NCBI RefSeq assembly: GCF_031143425.1
Contig: NC_090441.1
Coordinates: forward strand, 226,110,928 to 226,174,927
Source of the DNA: Pleurodeles waltl
Lineage: Eukaryota > Chordata > Amphibia > Caudata > Salamandridae
DNA length: 64,000 bases
Reading direction: 5' to 3'
The notes below the pieces were generated by a model. The model had not been told where the DNA came from and did no database searches. It worked only from the letters and a program-made list of their open reading frames with translations. Below are positions 45,476 to 56,225 of the stretch, one piece after another. Each line of letters starts with the position of its first letter. The stretch's first letter is position 1. A program made the position numbers and the translations under genes.

Positions 45476-45939
45476 ATGCACATGTGCCATTACCTGTGGT
45501 ATAGTGCACCCTGCCTTAGGGCTGTAAGGCCTGCTAGAAGGGTGACTTACCTATGCCACAGGCAGTGTAAGGTTGGCATGGCACTCTGAGGGGAGTGCTA
45601 TGTCGACTTAGTCATTTTCTCCCCACCAGCACACACAAGCTGAGAGGCAGTGTGCATGTGCTGAGTGAGGGGTCCCTAGGGTGACATAAGACATGCTGCA
45701 GCCCTTAGAGACCTTCCCTAGCATCAGGGCCCTTGGTACCAGGGGTATCAGTTACAAGGGACGTACCTGAGTGCCAGGGTTGTGCCAATTGTGGAGACAA
45801 AAGTACAGTTTAGGGAAAGAACACTGGTGCTGGGGCCTGGTTAGCAGGGTCCCAGCACACTTTCAAATAATAACTTAGCATTAGCAAAGGCAAAAAGTCA
45901 GGGGACAACCATGCCAAGGAGGCATTTCCTTACATGTTG

Positions 45940-46520
45940 CATCACTCAATGAGAGATAAGGATAAAGAAATACAAGGCTAGAGTCTGGGAGAGAACATAG
46001 TCGAGAAAGGTAGTAAAAAAATAGAAATGAGTGAGGGTGATTGTGAGGGGAGACTAGAGAACATTAGTAAGAGAGAGAGAGAGAGGAATATGTGGAGAGG
46101 AGGGTAGACTAGAGAGTGAGGGATAGAGCCTGAAGGAGAGAAGAAGGAGTGAAGCAGCAGAGTGGGAGCCCTCTGGAGGGAGGGAGACCCCCCATCAAGG
46201 TGGCCATTGGGGTGGGCTTAGGGTGAAGTAGAGATATGGGGGATGTTAGAAGACGGAGAAGAACAGATGGAAAGGAGAAGACCCAGCAATGCTGAGAGCC
46301 AGAAGATGGCAGATGGTGAGAAGACCCCCAAGACGAGGATAGGGAGAGGGGGGACGAGGATCTTTAAGAGATGAGTGGGGAACAGGTAGAAACTGCGGCC
46401 ATAGCGCGCCAGAGACGGGACAGGCGAGATGCACCTCGCGGGTGGAGACCACAGAATGAGACATTGGTCACATGGACATAGGTAAATGCAAGAGCTGCGA
46501 GGTAGAGGGGAGGCTTGGGT
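45940..46520. other. Unassigned purine-rich sequence with (GA)n run
   Basis: Continues the flank of the split LTR. A short (GA)n microsatellite is at 46071-46085, and AGAGGG-type sequence continues to about 46350. No gene recognised. Homology to Gmr1-like pol begins abruptly at about 46521. Confidence 0.4.
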
Positions 46521-47005
46521 TCTCCCTGTGCAGAACCTACACCAGACACTGCTGAGCTTTTGGGTGGAGGGGGACCTGCCAGGGAAGACCTGAGTGTGGC
46601 ACAGCAAACCTGTCTCACATTAGAGGGTCTCAGACAGCAAGCTGTCAAGCAGCAAAATGGGGATGTCAGTGACAGTCATAGAGTATACTGGGAAGATGAC
46701 CTCTTGTACACAGAGTCAAGGGACCCAAAACCTGGAGCAGCCAAGTGATTGGTCATTCCCCTGCAGTACAGAGAGTTTTTTCTCTTACACATGACATTCC
46801 TTTGGCTGGGCATTTGGGCCAGACGAAGACTTGTCCCCTTGTTTCACTGGCCTCATATGTCAGAGGACACCAGAAATGTTTGCAAGTCTTGTGTGACCTG
46901 CCAAGCCAGTGGCAAGACAGGTGGCATTCCAAAGGCCCCTCTAATTCCACTACCAGTGGTTAGGGTGCCCTTTGAAAGGGTAGGGGTTGACATAGTCAGC
47001 TTGGG
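46521..47005 (+). repeat. First copy of a tandem pol duplication
   Basis: This block reads from the acidic linker to GVDIV of the integrase core, then at tagt|cagcttggg (about 47001) continues with AWAEVELEAHAAM, which normally lies about 80 residues before the block's own start. The same linker and zinc region then recur at 47220-47715. Confidence 0.8.
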
Positions 47006-50000
47006 CTGAAGTGGAGTTGGAGGCTCATGCAGCAATGCTGTGCATTCCAGGGCATATCTTTGTTCTCACAAGGGCTCAGGCCCAGAAGCAAGAAGGACAG
47101 GGAAGCTTGGACCCTGGAACAATGGACCAAGTGCTCCCAAAAGCTATGGGTAGAAAGGGTAAATCCTTGCCCACTATCCCTCTCTCTCCAGAAAATTCCC
47201 CTTTTGAGGAAGAGGAATCCTCTCCCTGTGCAGAAACTACACCAGATGAGCTGGCAGCAGACACTGCTGAGCTTTTGGGTGCAGGGGGACCTGCCAGTGA
47301 AGAGCTGAGTGTGGCACAGCAGACCTGTCCCACACTAGAGGTTTGAGACAGCAAGCTGTCAAACAGCAGAATGGGGATATCACTGATAGCCATAAGGTCT
47401 ATTGGGAAGATAACCTCTTCTACATTGAGTCAAGGGACCCTAAACCTGGATCTGCCAGGAGATTTGTCATCCATTTGTAGTACAGGGAGTTTCTTCTGAC
47501 CTTGGCACATGATATTCTTTTGGCTGGGCATTTGGGCCAGAGTAAAACTTGGGACAGACTTGTTCCATTGGCCTCACATGTCAGAGGACACTAAGGAGTT
47601 TTGTCGCTCCTGTGTGACCTGCCAAGCCAGTGGCAAGACTGGTGGCACACCTAAGGTCCCCTTAATTCCACTTCATGTGGTTGGGATGCCCTTTGAAAGG
47701 GTAGGGGTTGACATAGTTGGCCCCCTTGGCCCTCCTACTGCTTCAGGCAATAGATTTAACTTGGTGGTCCATCACAAGATACCCTTGAGCCATACCTTTA
47801 AGGACCACTACAGCTCCCTCAGTGGCAAAGGCCCTCCTGGGAATCTTTTCCAGGTTGGGTTTTCCTAAAGAGGTAGTATCGGCAGAGGTAGCAATTTCGT
47901 GTCTGCATACTTGAAAGCAATGTGGAAGGAGTGTGGTGTTACCTACAACTTCACCACCCCATACAATCCACAGACAAATGGACAGGTTGAGAAGTTTAAT
48001 AAAACTCTCAAAGGAATGATAATGGGACTCCCTGAAAAACTCAGGAGGAGATGGGATGTCCTGTTACCTTGCCTCCTTCTTGCTTACAAGGAGGTACCCC
48101 AAAAAGGAGTGGGCTTCAGCCCCTTTGAACTCCTCTTTGGGCATCCTGTAAGAGATCTACTCACTCTTGTGAAGGAGGGTTGGGAACAACCTTAAAAAGC
48201 TCCTAAACAGGACATAGTGGATTATATACTTGGCCTAAGATCCAGAATGGCTGAGTGCATGAAAAAGGCCAGTGAAAACCTTCAGGCCAGCCAGGAGCTG
48301 CAAAAGCAATGGCATGACCAGAAGGCTGTTCTGATCCAGTGCCAACCAAGACAGAAGGTGTGGGTATTAGACCCTGTGGCCCCAAGAGCACTCCAAGACA
48401 AATGGAGTGGACCCCATCTAATTGTTGAGAAAAAGGGTGAGGTTATCTATTTGGTAGACCTGGGCACTGCCAGGAGTCCCCTTAGGGTGATTCATGTCAA
48501 CCGCCTGAAACCCTAATATGACAGGGCTGATCTCACCCTGCTCATGGCAACAGATGAGGGTCAGGAAGAAGAGAGTGACCCTCTCCCTGATCTCTTCTCC
48601 ACCACTGAAGCAGATGCCTTAGTGGAGAGAGTAGTTTTAGCAGATTGTCTGACTGCAAAACAGAAAGACAACTGCATTAATCTCCTAAGATAATTTTCAG
48701 ACCTCTTTTCACTTGTACCAGGTAAAACATCCTAATGTGAATACACAATTGACACTGGAGACAGCCTGCCTGTCAAAAGTAAAATGTATAGGCAGCCTGA
48801 CCATGTCAGAGACTGCATTAAACAAGAGGTGCAGAAAATGTTGGATTTGGGGGTGATTGAGCCATCTGAAAGCCCCTGGGCTAGCCCAGTGGTGCTTGTA
48901 CCAAAACCTCACACCAAAGATGGAAAGAGAGAGATGAGGTTTTGAGTAGATTACAGAGGGCTCAATCAGGTAACAAAAACTGATGCTCACCCTATACCCA
49001 GGGCAGATGAGCACATTGATCCTCTGGCTTCTGCCAAGTATCTGAGCCCTTTTGATCTGACTGCAGGGTATTGGCAGATCAGATTGGCAGAAGATGTTAA
49101 ACCAAAGACTGCATTTTCAACTACAGGAGGGCACTACCAATTCACAGTAATGCCCTTTATTTTGAAAAATGCACCTGCCACTTTTCAGAGGTTGGTGAAC
49201 GCAGTCCTGCAAGGGTTGGAAGCTTTCAGTGCAGCAAATCTTGATGATATTGCTGTCTTTAGCTCAACCTGGGATGATCACCTGGTCCACCTTTGGAAAG
49301 TTTTGGAGGCCCTGCAAAATGCAGGCCTCACTATCAAGGCCTCAAAGTGTCAGATAGGGCAGGGGAAAGTGGTTTATCTGGGCCACCTGGTAGGTGGAGA
49401 ACAGATTGCAGCACTACAGGGGAAAATCCAGACAATCATGGATTGGGTGCCCCCTACAACACAGACCCAGGCGAGAGCCTTTTTAGGCCTCACAGGGTAT
49501 TACAGGAGATTCATCAAGAATTATGGCTTCATAGCAGCCCCTCTTAATGATCTCACATGCAAGAAAATGCCTAAGAAGGTGTTATGGACAGCTAGATGTC
49601 AGAAAGCTTTTGAGGAGTTCTAACAGGCCATGTGCTCTGCACCTGTCCTAAAAAGCCCATGTTACTCCAAGAAATTCATTGTTCAAACTGATGCATCTGA
49701 ATTAGGGGTAGGAGCAGTCTTATCACAACTGAATTCTGAGGGCTAGGATCAACCAGTTGCTTTTATCAACAGAAGGTTGACCCCTAGAGAAAAGCATTGG
49801 TCTTCCATAGAAAGGAAGGCCTTTGCTGTGGTCTGGGCACTGAAAAAGTTGAGGCCATACCTGTTTGGCATTCACTTTATTGTTTAGGCAGACCACAAAC
49901 CTCTACTTTGGCTAAAACAAATAAAAAGGTGAAAACCCTAAATTGTTGAGGTGGTCCATATCTCTACAGGGAATGGAGTATACAGTGGAACATAGACCTG

Positions 50001-50075
50001 GGAGTACCCACTCCAATGCAGATGGACTCTCCAGATATTTCCACTTAGACAATGAAGACTCATCAGGTCATGGCT
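46521..50075 (+). pseudogene. Broken Gmr1-like integrase-RT-RNase H
   Basis: First partial linker and integrase zinc region (46521-47001), then a jump back to the upstream linker (47005, ELEAHAAML) and a second pass through integrase (zinc CVTCQASGKTGG near 47600-47650; QTNGQVEKFNKT near 47970, with Lys beside the catalytic Glu region; LRRRWDVLLPCLL). RT follows from about 48780, with FGLKNAPATFQ-type sequence altered to FILKNAPATFQ and the YLDD box changed to NLDD (codon at 49236). RNase H is present through NADGLSR near 50035, more complete at its C-terminus than the intact copy. Several in-frame stops and frameshifts exclude function. Confidence 0.88.
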
Positions 50076-50107
50076 TGTCTTATTGTCCTTCGTTTGGGGG
50101 GTGGTTG

Positions 50108-53077
50108 TGTAGGAAAGTACCATCTTGCCTGGCATGTTACTCCCATATTTCACTGTAAGTATGTTGTTTTAGCTCTTGTGTCACTGGGATCCTGCCAGGC
50201 AGGACTCCAGTGTTCATAGTATGTGCCCTGTATGTATTCCCTGTGTGGTGCCTCACTGTCTCACTGAGGCTCTGCTAACCAGAACCTCAGTGTTTATGCT
50301 CTCTCTGCTTTCTAAATTTGTCACTGCAGGCTAGTGACTAAATTTACCAATTCTCATTGGCACACTGGTACACCCATATAATTCCCTTGTAGATGGTACT
50401 GAGGTACCCAGGGTATTGGGGTTCCAGGTGATCCCTATGGGCAGCAGCATTTCTTTTGCCACCCATAGGGAGCTCAGACAATTCTTACACAGATCTGCCA
50501 ATGCAGTCTGAGTGAAATAACGTCCACGTTATTTCACAGCCATTTTTCACTGCACATAAGTAACTTATAAGTCACCTATATGTCTAACCTTCACTTAGTG
50601 TGTGGGCACCCTGGCACTAGCCAAGATGCTCCCACATCATTCAGGGCAAACTCCCCGAACTTTGTGAGTGCAAGGACACCATTACATGCGTGCACTATAC
50701 ATATGTCACTACCTATGTATAGCGTCACAATGGTAACTCCGAACATGGCCATGTAACATGTCTAAGATTATGAAATTGTCACTCCAATACCATTATGGTA
50801 TTGGGGGGACAATTCCATGATCCCCCGCGTCTCTAGCACAGAACCTGGGTACTGCCAAACTGCCTTTCTGAGGTTTACCCTGCAGTTGTTTCTGCTGCTA
50901 ACCCCTCAGACAGGATTCTGCCCCCCTGGGGCCTGGGCAGCCCAGTCCCTGGAAGGCAGAACAAAGGATTTCCTCTGAGAGAGGGTGTTACACCCTCTCC
51001 CTTTGGAAATAGGTGTGAAGGGCTGGGGAGGAGTAGCCTCCCCCAGCCTCTGGAAATGCTTTGATGGGCACAGATGGTGCCCATCTCTGCATAAGCTAGT
51101 CTACACCGGTTCAGGGATCCCCCAGCCCTGCTCTGGTGCAAAACTGGACAATGGAAAGGGAAGTGACCACTCCCCTGACCAGTACCACCCAGGGGAGGTG
51201 CCCAGAGCTCCTCCAGTGTGTCCCATACCTCTGCCATGTTGGATTCAGAGGTGTTGTGGCACAATGGACAGCTCTGAGTGGCCAGTGCCAGCAGGTGACG
51301 TCAGAGACCCCTCCTGATAGGTGCTCACCTCTTTCAGTAGCCAAGCCTCCTTTCTTGGTAGCCAAACCTCCTTTTCTGGCTATTTAGGGTCTCTCCTGTG
51401 GGCTATTCCTCAGATAACGAATGCAAGAGCTCACCAGAGTTCCTCTGCACTTCACTCTTCAACTTCTGCCAAGGATCGACCGCTGACTGCTCCAGGATGC
51501 CTGCAAAACCGCAACAAAGTAGCAAGACAACTACCAGCAACATTGTAGTGCCTCTTCCTGCCAGCTTTCTCGACTGTTTCCTGGTGGTGCATGCTCTGTG
51601 GGCTGTCTGCCTTCACCCTGCACTGGAAGCCAAGAAGAAATCTCTCGTGAGTCGGCGGAATCTTCCCCCTGCCAACGCAAGCACCAAACTTCTGCATCAC
51701 CGGTCCTCTGGGTCCCCTCTCATCCTGGCGAGCGTGGTCCCTGGAACACAGGAGCTGGGTCAAAGTGTCTCCCACAGTCCAATGGCCCTTCTGTCCAAAT
51801 TTGGTGGAGGTAAGTTCTTGCCTCCCCATGCCGGATAGTAATCCTGTGTACTGCATGATCTGCAGTTGCTCTGGCTTCTGTGCACTTTTCCAAGGATTCC
51901 TTTGTGCACAGCCTAGCCTGGGTCCCCAGCACTCCATCCTGCATTGCCCAACACACTGAATTGGACTCCGATGTTGTGGGACCCTACTTTGTGACTCTGA
52001 GTCAACCGCTGTCCTCAGATCTTCTAAGTGCCTGTTCTGGTACTTCTGTGGGTGCTGCTTGCTTCTGTGGGGGCTCTTTGAGTTGCTGAGCGCCCCCTCT
52101 GTCTCCTCCTCCAAGGGGCAACATCCTGGTCCTTCCTCGTCCCCAGCAGCACCCTAAATCCTCAACCGTGACTCTTGCAGCTAGCAAAGCTTGTTTGCGG
52201 TCTTTCTACATGGCAACACTTCTGCATCCTCCAGCTCTCCGTGTGACATCTTCTCAACATAGGGGAAGTCCCTGGAACCTTCTGTTGCTGCAGAATCTTT
52301 GGCTTCTTCCCCCCGGAGGCAGCCCTTTTACACCTTCATCCGGGGTTTTGTGGGCTCCTGCCCCCCTGGACACTTGCGTGACTCTTGGACTTGTTCTCCT
52401 TCCTTTACAGGTCCTCAGGTCCAGGAATCCGTCTTCAGTGTTTTGCGGATGCTTGTGGTTCTTGCAGAATCCCCTATAACGACTATTGTGTCTTTCTAGG
52501 GTAGTAGGGTAATTTTACTCCTACTTTTCAGGGTCTTGTGGTGGGGTATCTTGGACACCCTTACTGTTTTCTTACAGTCCCAGCGACCCTATACAACCTC
52601 CCATAGGTCTGGAGTCAATTCGTGATTCGCATTCCACTTTTAGAGTATATGGTTTGTGTTGCCCCTAGACCTATGTCTACCTATTGCATCCTATTGTGAT
52701 TCTACATTGTTTGCACTACTTTTCTTACTGTTACTTACCTGTTTTGGGTTTGTGTACATATAATTTGTGTATATTACTTACCTCCTAAGTGAGGGTATCC
52801 TCTGAGATACTTTTGGCATATTTTCACTAAAATAAAGTACCTTTATTTTTAGTAACCCTGAGTATTGTGTTTTCTTGTGATATTGTGCTATATGATATAA
52901 GTGGTATAGTAGGAGCTTTGCATGTCTCCTAGTTCAGCCTAAGCTGCTTTGCCATAGGGACCTCTATCAGCCTAAGCTGCTAGAAACACCTCTATTCTAC
53001 TAATAAGAAATAACTGTACCTGGTACAAGGTGTAAGTACCACAAGGTACCCACTATAAGCCAGGCCAGCCTCCTACA
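50108..53077 (+). repeat. 3' LTR of the third Gmr1-like element
   Basis: 2970 bp, TGTAGGAAAGTACC to CCAGCCTCCTACA. It belongs to a distinct subfamily: the hairpin at 50695-50722 has arms ctatacatatgt/acctatgtatag and the one at 50785-50803 has caatacca/tggtattg, both changed at paired positions. It has lost the right arm of the ctaacctt hairpin (about 50587). Confidence 0.93.
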
Positions 53078-54206
53078 CATCTGCATTCATCTGCATTCTG
53101 AATAGATCTCCCTGGGCAGGAACAGCTCTCTTACATTTCAAAGGCCAGTGGCCTGTCCTCACGTAAAGAACTGATACCCCCTCCACACACAGGGATCATG
53201 GCAAAGAGGCCTGGGCTGAAAGGGGAACTTGTTCACTTCAAAACCACTCTTTGAAGTCTCCCCCACTTCCTCCTGTTCCGAAGTCTCAGGGACAGCAAAG
53301 GCTTCATCTACTGGCTTTTAGCCAGTTTCCCGACTTCAGCGACACCTGAAACGACTTCAGTGATGCCAGCACCGATGCAGTAGCTTGTTCCCGCTCTGTG
53401 GACATCGCTGCTCGCAACGACTGTGGCCTGCAAGGCAAGTCCGATGTTTCTGCGACACTGCTGACATCACACAGGGTCATTGCGACACTGCAAAGTCGAC
53501 ACATCACATCTTGACCGACTGGGTCCATCAACCCCGCTGGGTCACAAGTAGCCAACACATCGCCAACGACGCCGCACCAGCTTCCCCTGCAAATGGATGT
53601 AACCAACACCTCACCTCCACCTGGCTCGCAGTGCGAAACCAACGCCTCAGCTCTCTGGACGCCATAAGGGACTGAAGAGGCACCAGCCCCAGTGACGCCT
53701 CATCTCCCCGACTCCGTGAGACGTCTTTGTTTCTTTGTTTTCAAAAAGTACTGTACCTGGGGGTCCGTGTGACTCCGTGACTCCGTGACCCGCACCTGTG
53801 GTGTCAGATTATTGGGAACGACTCTGTCAACGACGACGTGATAGGCCCAGCTGGAGCTATTGTGCTTCTAAGCGCTTTAGTGGGATTTAATCTTTAAAAA
53901 TTTATAACTTTGCTTGTGTACATTGGATTTTCATCGTTTCAACAATATTTTATTCAGATAAATATTCTCTATTTTTCTAAACCTGTGGGGTGTATTTTTG
54001 TGGTGTTTTCACTGTGTTAATGTATCAGTTCTGCACAAATACTTTACACATTGCCTTCTAAGTTAAGACTGACTGCTCAGTGCCAAGCTACCAAAGGGTG
54101 GGCACAGGATCATTTGGATTGTGTTGTGACTTACCCTGATTGGGATTGGGATCCCTATTTGGACAAAGGTGTATACCTCTGCCAACTAGAGACCCCATTT
54201 CTAACA
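53078..54206 (+). repeat. Possible end of another LTR family
   Basis: The stretch ends in gaccccatttctaaca, and from about 53940 it has the look of an LTR tail (T-rich region, then a GC-balanced U5 ending in CA). I associate this ending with a common salamander LTR, but no second copy exists in the window to prove it. The left limit is not visible, and 53078-53700 may be unrelated. Two short clusters of gactccgtga occur at about 53765-53790. No gene is supported. Confidence 0.35.
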
Positions 54207-54572
54207 GTCGTTTATTTCTCAGACAAAATGAATGTAAATCTTTGGACTGTTGTAATAAGTGTTGATTCAACACATGAAATGGTATTTCTAATGCTAGGAA
54301 ATGTGACTATATTAACTTTATATCATAAGTTCCTGAGGAAACACAGGCTTCAGCAAAAATTATAGTTCAGTATTTCCTGCCTCATACGTGTAGCCTGCAA
54401 GCCCAACTAGTTACTTACAGAATCTTTTCTTTGCCCTGTTTGAATTCCCCGCCCTCACCTCCCCTAAAAACCAGACTGGCTCTGAAGACACTACTACTTT
54501 GGCTTGGAATGGGCTTTAGGTGGCACACCAAAGTCTGACGGATGTATTGAAATGTTAATTTTATAAAAGTGT
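54207..54572. other. Unassigned non-coding sequence
   Basis: AT-rich; no reading frame, repeat or regulatory element that I can support. If the exon at 55316 is the first coding exon, this lies in its upstream intron or 5' flank. Confidence 0.3.
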
Positions 54573-55101
54573 GGGGCAGATTTATGAAAAGGTACGCTGC
54601 TCATAGTGCAGCACCACTTTTCTTTCGCCCCTTAGCGCCCTCCTAACGCCACCATGTGTGCGCTGTATTTAATATACAGCACACCATGGCGGTAGTTAGG
54701 GAACTAGCGTCAGAATTTTGGACACTAATTCAGCGCTTTGCAGGATTAGCTTCAAAAATTCAGACGCTAATCCTGCAAAGCACCCAGAGGCCCATTGAAA
54801 CCAATGGGAGCCTCCTTATAACGCCTGCTCTGAGCAGGCGTTAACAGTGCAGAAAAAAATAATGCAAAGAAATCTTCAAGATATCTTTGCGCCATTTGTT
54901 TGATCCCCTAACAGGGCAACCCCCTTTTTGCATACATTATGCCCGGCGCAGATATAATGTAGCATAAAGGGTTACAAAAAGGGAGCAATGCATGCATTGC
55001 GCCACTTTGTAAACTTGGCATGGTGATTTTGGCCTTGTTGGGCGACATTAGCGTAAACAAATGACGCTAATGTGGCGCAAGAAGGCTCTTAAATCTGCCC
55101 C
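54573..55101. mobile_element. Harbinger-type MITE
   Basis: Starts ggggcagattta and ends taaatctgcccc, a 12-bp terminal inverted repeat, 529 bp in all, with no coding frame. Flanking triplets are tgt and tat, a poor match for a 3-bp TSD. Internal hairpins include gctttgcaggattagc/gctaatcctgcaaagc (54735-54781) and aacgcctgct/agcaggcgtt (about 54820-54842). The GCGCC/GGCGC-rich body and GGGGCA-type ends resemble Harbinger MITEs; the superfamily call is an inference from end sequence. Confidence 0.65.
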
Positions 55102-55315
55102 TATATTTTTATTTGTCTTTTCGCAAAGGTGCTGTGATGTCAGCTAGGTACCGTTCACATTTTCAACAAAGTTACTATGAAATGAAGCAAAAAAAAGTAA
55201 TAAATCACATATCTCCCATTTTTTTAAGACACATTATTATTTTTTGGCTCATTGCTTGTTTCGCTTCTCATACTCTATCTCTTTCATTGCAAAGAGTGTA
55301 CCAGTGCCACCAGAG

Positions 55316-55735
55316 ATGAGCTTTCCCCATGGTATGAAGATTGCTGCCCCTGTGCAAGTTGCTAGGATGCTGTTCTTGCTGGCACCAGCCTGTGCCAGCC
55401 CCTTCGTGGACCTTAGTGAGAGCAGCCCGCGGTCCCTCAATGTGGCTATCATCTTCAGCGGCACCTCCTACCTGCCACAGAGTGCCCGCTTTTCCCCCTC
55501 TGAATTCAACAACTTTTCCATGGAGGTGAACCCCGTATCAGTCATTCTCAATGACTCCAACCCCTGCAGCCTCATCTTGCAGATCTGTGATGTGCTCTCC
55601 AGTCTACGCATCCATGGCGCGGTCTTTGAGGATGAGACTCGCACAGAGGCTGTCACCCAGATACTGGACTTCATCTCAGCCCAGACCTCCATGCCCATCA
55701 TCAATGGGGGATCTGCAGTTGCTCTAACTCCTAAG
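55316..55735 (+). CDS. GRIN2D: NMDA receptor GluN2-type subunit, first coding exon (GRIN2D-like)
   Basis: The 140-codon frame ends at AAG|GTAAGA, a strong donor, phase 0. The product would be a glutamate-binding subunit of the NMDA receptor channel in the neuronal membrane; this exon covers the signal peptide and the first lobe of the extracellular amino-terminal domain. MLFLLAPACASPF is a hydrophobic signal segment very like GluN2D. LNVAIIFSG starts the mature fold, SLILQICDVL holds the cysteine conserved in GluN2 subunits, and HGAVFEDETRTEAV and ILDFISAQTSMPI are family hallmarks. The loop PIINGGSAVALTPK is about two residues shorter than I recall for mammals. The start could be 55316, 55334 or 55367. 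A possible 3' splice site is aaag at 55291-55294. GRIN2C is the main alternative. No stops or frameshifts. Confidence 0.82.
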
Positions 55736-56225
55736 GTAAGATACTCTTACCCAGAAAAGGTACAAGAAGGTCTGGGGTGCATGCCATTTTAGAAAGCTGA
55801 ATAGCTCATGGTGGCACTTATTATCTTGTAGCTATAGCTGTAGAACAAAGCACAGGTTGATGAAAGAAAGATGGGGTATTTTGTGGATTCAACTCCTCAT
55901 GTCTGCTCCTCCCCAGGACCCTCTTGTTCTGCCAGTTCAGTAAATTAGCACAATCTGACCCCCCTTCATTAGTCGCCCACATGATCTGTACTCCCTGTTT
56001 GATGTTACATACCACCCCAGACTAAATGGAGCGGCCATATTGGTAACCGCGACCATGGGTAAATCATTCTGCAGCAACATTTCAAGGTACCAATGACCAA
56101 AGATTATTTTTTGTAATTAGCAGATGAGAGCACAAACTACAAGCACACCGCACTAAGTGGGAAGCAAAACTTGGTAATTTTGTGAGCACACACAACTTCT
56201 CCTGCAGGTGAATGAAAAGGATAGT
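55736..56225 (+). other. Start of the GRIN2D-like intron
   Basis: Begins gtaagatactc. No coding sequence or repeat recognised up to atagt at 56221-56225, the left TSD of the next LTR. The intron has no acceptor that I can match to the next GRIN2 exon before the window end, so everything to 64000 is presumably intronic. Confidence 0.55.

Larger units (their letters stand above)
31992..45934 (-). repeat. Diverged Gmr1-related solo LTR, TSD TGTTG, split by the intact element
   Basis: Outer pieces 31992-34189 and 45481-45934 join into about 2.65 kb with ends tgtagggagttggctctg and ggcatttccttaca, flanked by tgttg at 31987-31991 and 45935-45939. Its end at 45800-45934 parallels the Gmr1-like LTR (atgctgcagccc, ttggtacc, ctggggcc...ggtcccag, gcatttccttaca), so it is a distant relative. 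Strand is assigned by that similarity. It was already a solo LTR, or lost its body, before or after the 34190 element inserted; the order of those two events is not visible. No coding frame is supported. Confidence 0.8.
46521..53077 (+). mobile_element. Third Gmr1-like element, 5' truncated, with internal duplication
   Basis: Plus orientation. It lacks the 5' LTR, gag and protease; homology starts in the acidic linker upstream of integrase (cagaacctacaccagacact). It then has integrase, RT, RNase H, polypurine tract (GGGGGGTGG near 50096) and a full 3' LTR to 53077. A block of about 485 bases is duplicated in tandem at its start. No TSD can be tested because the 5' end is gone; the right flank is catct. 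Confidence 0.88.

Noticed and set aside
53385..53675. A 96-codon frame with many Cys and His residues
   Set aside because: No regular zinc-finger spacing and no homologue recognised; it overlaps a probable LTR fragment.
55244..55315. An upstream extension of the GRIN2D-like frame
   Set aside because: It opens at TTG, not ATG, and the peptide has no family similarity; it is probably intron or 5' UTR sequence.
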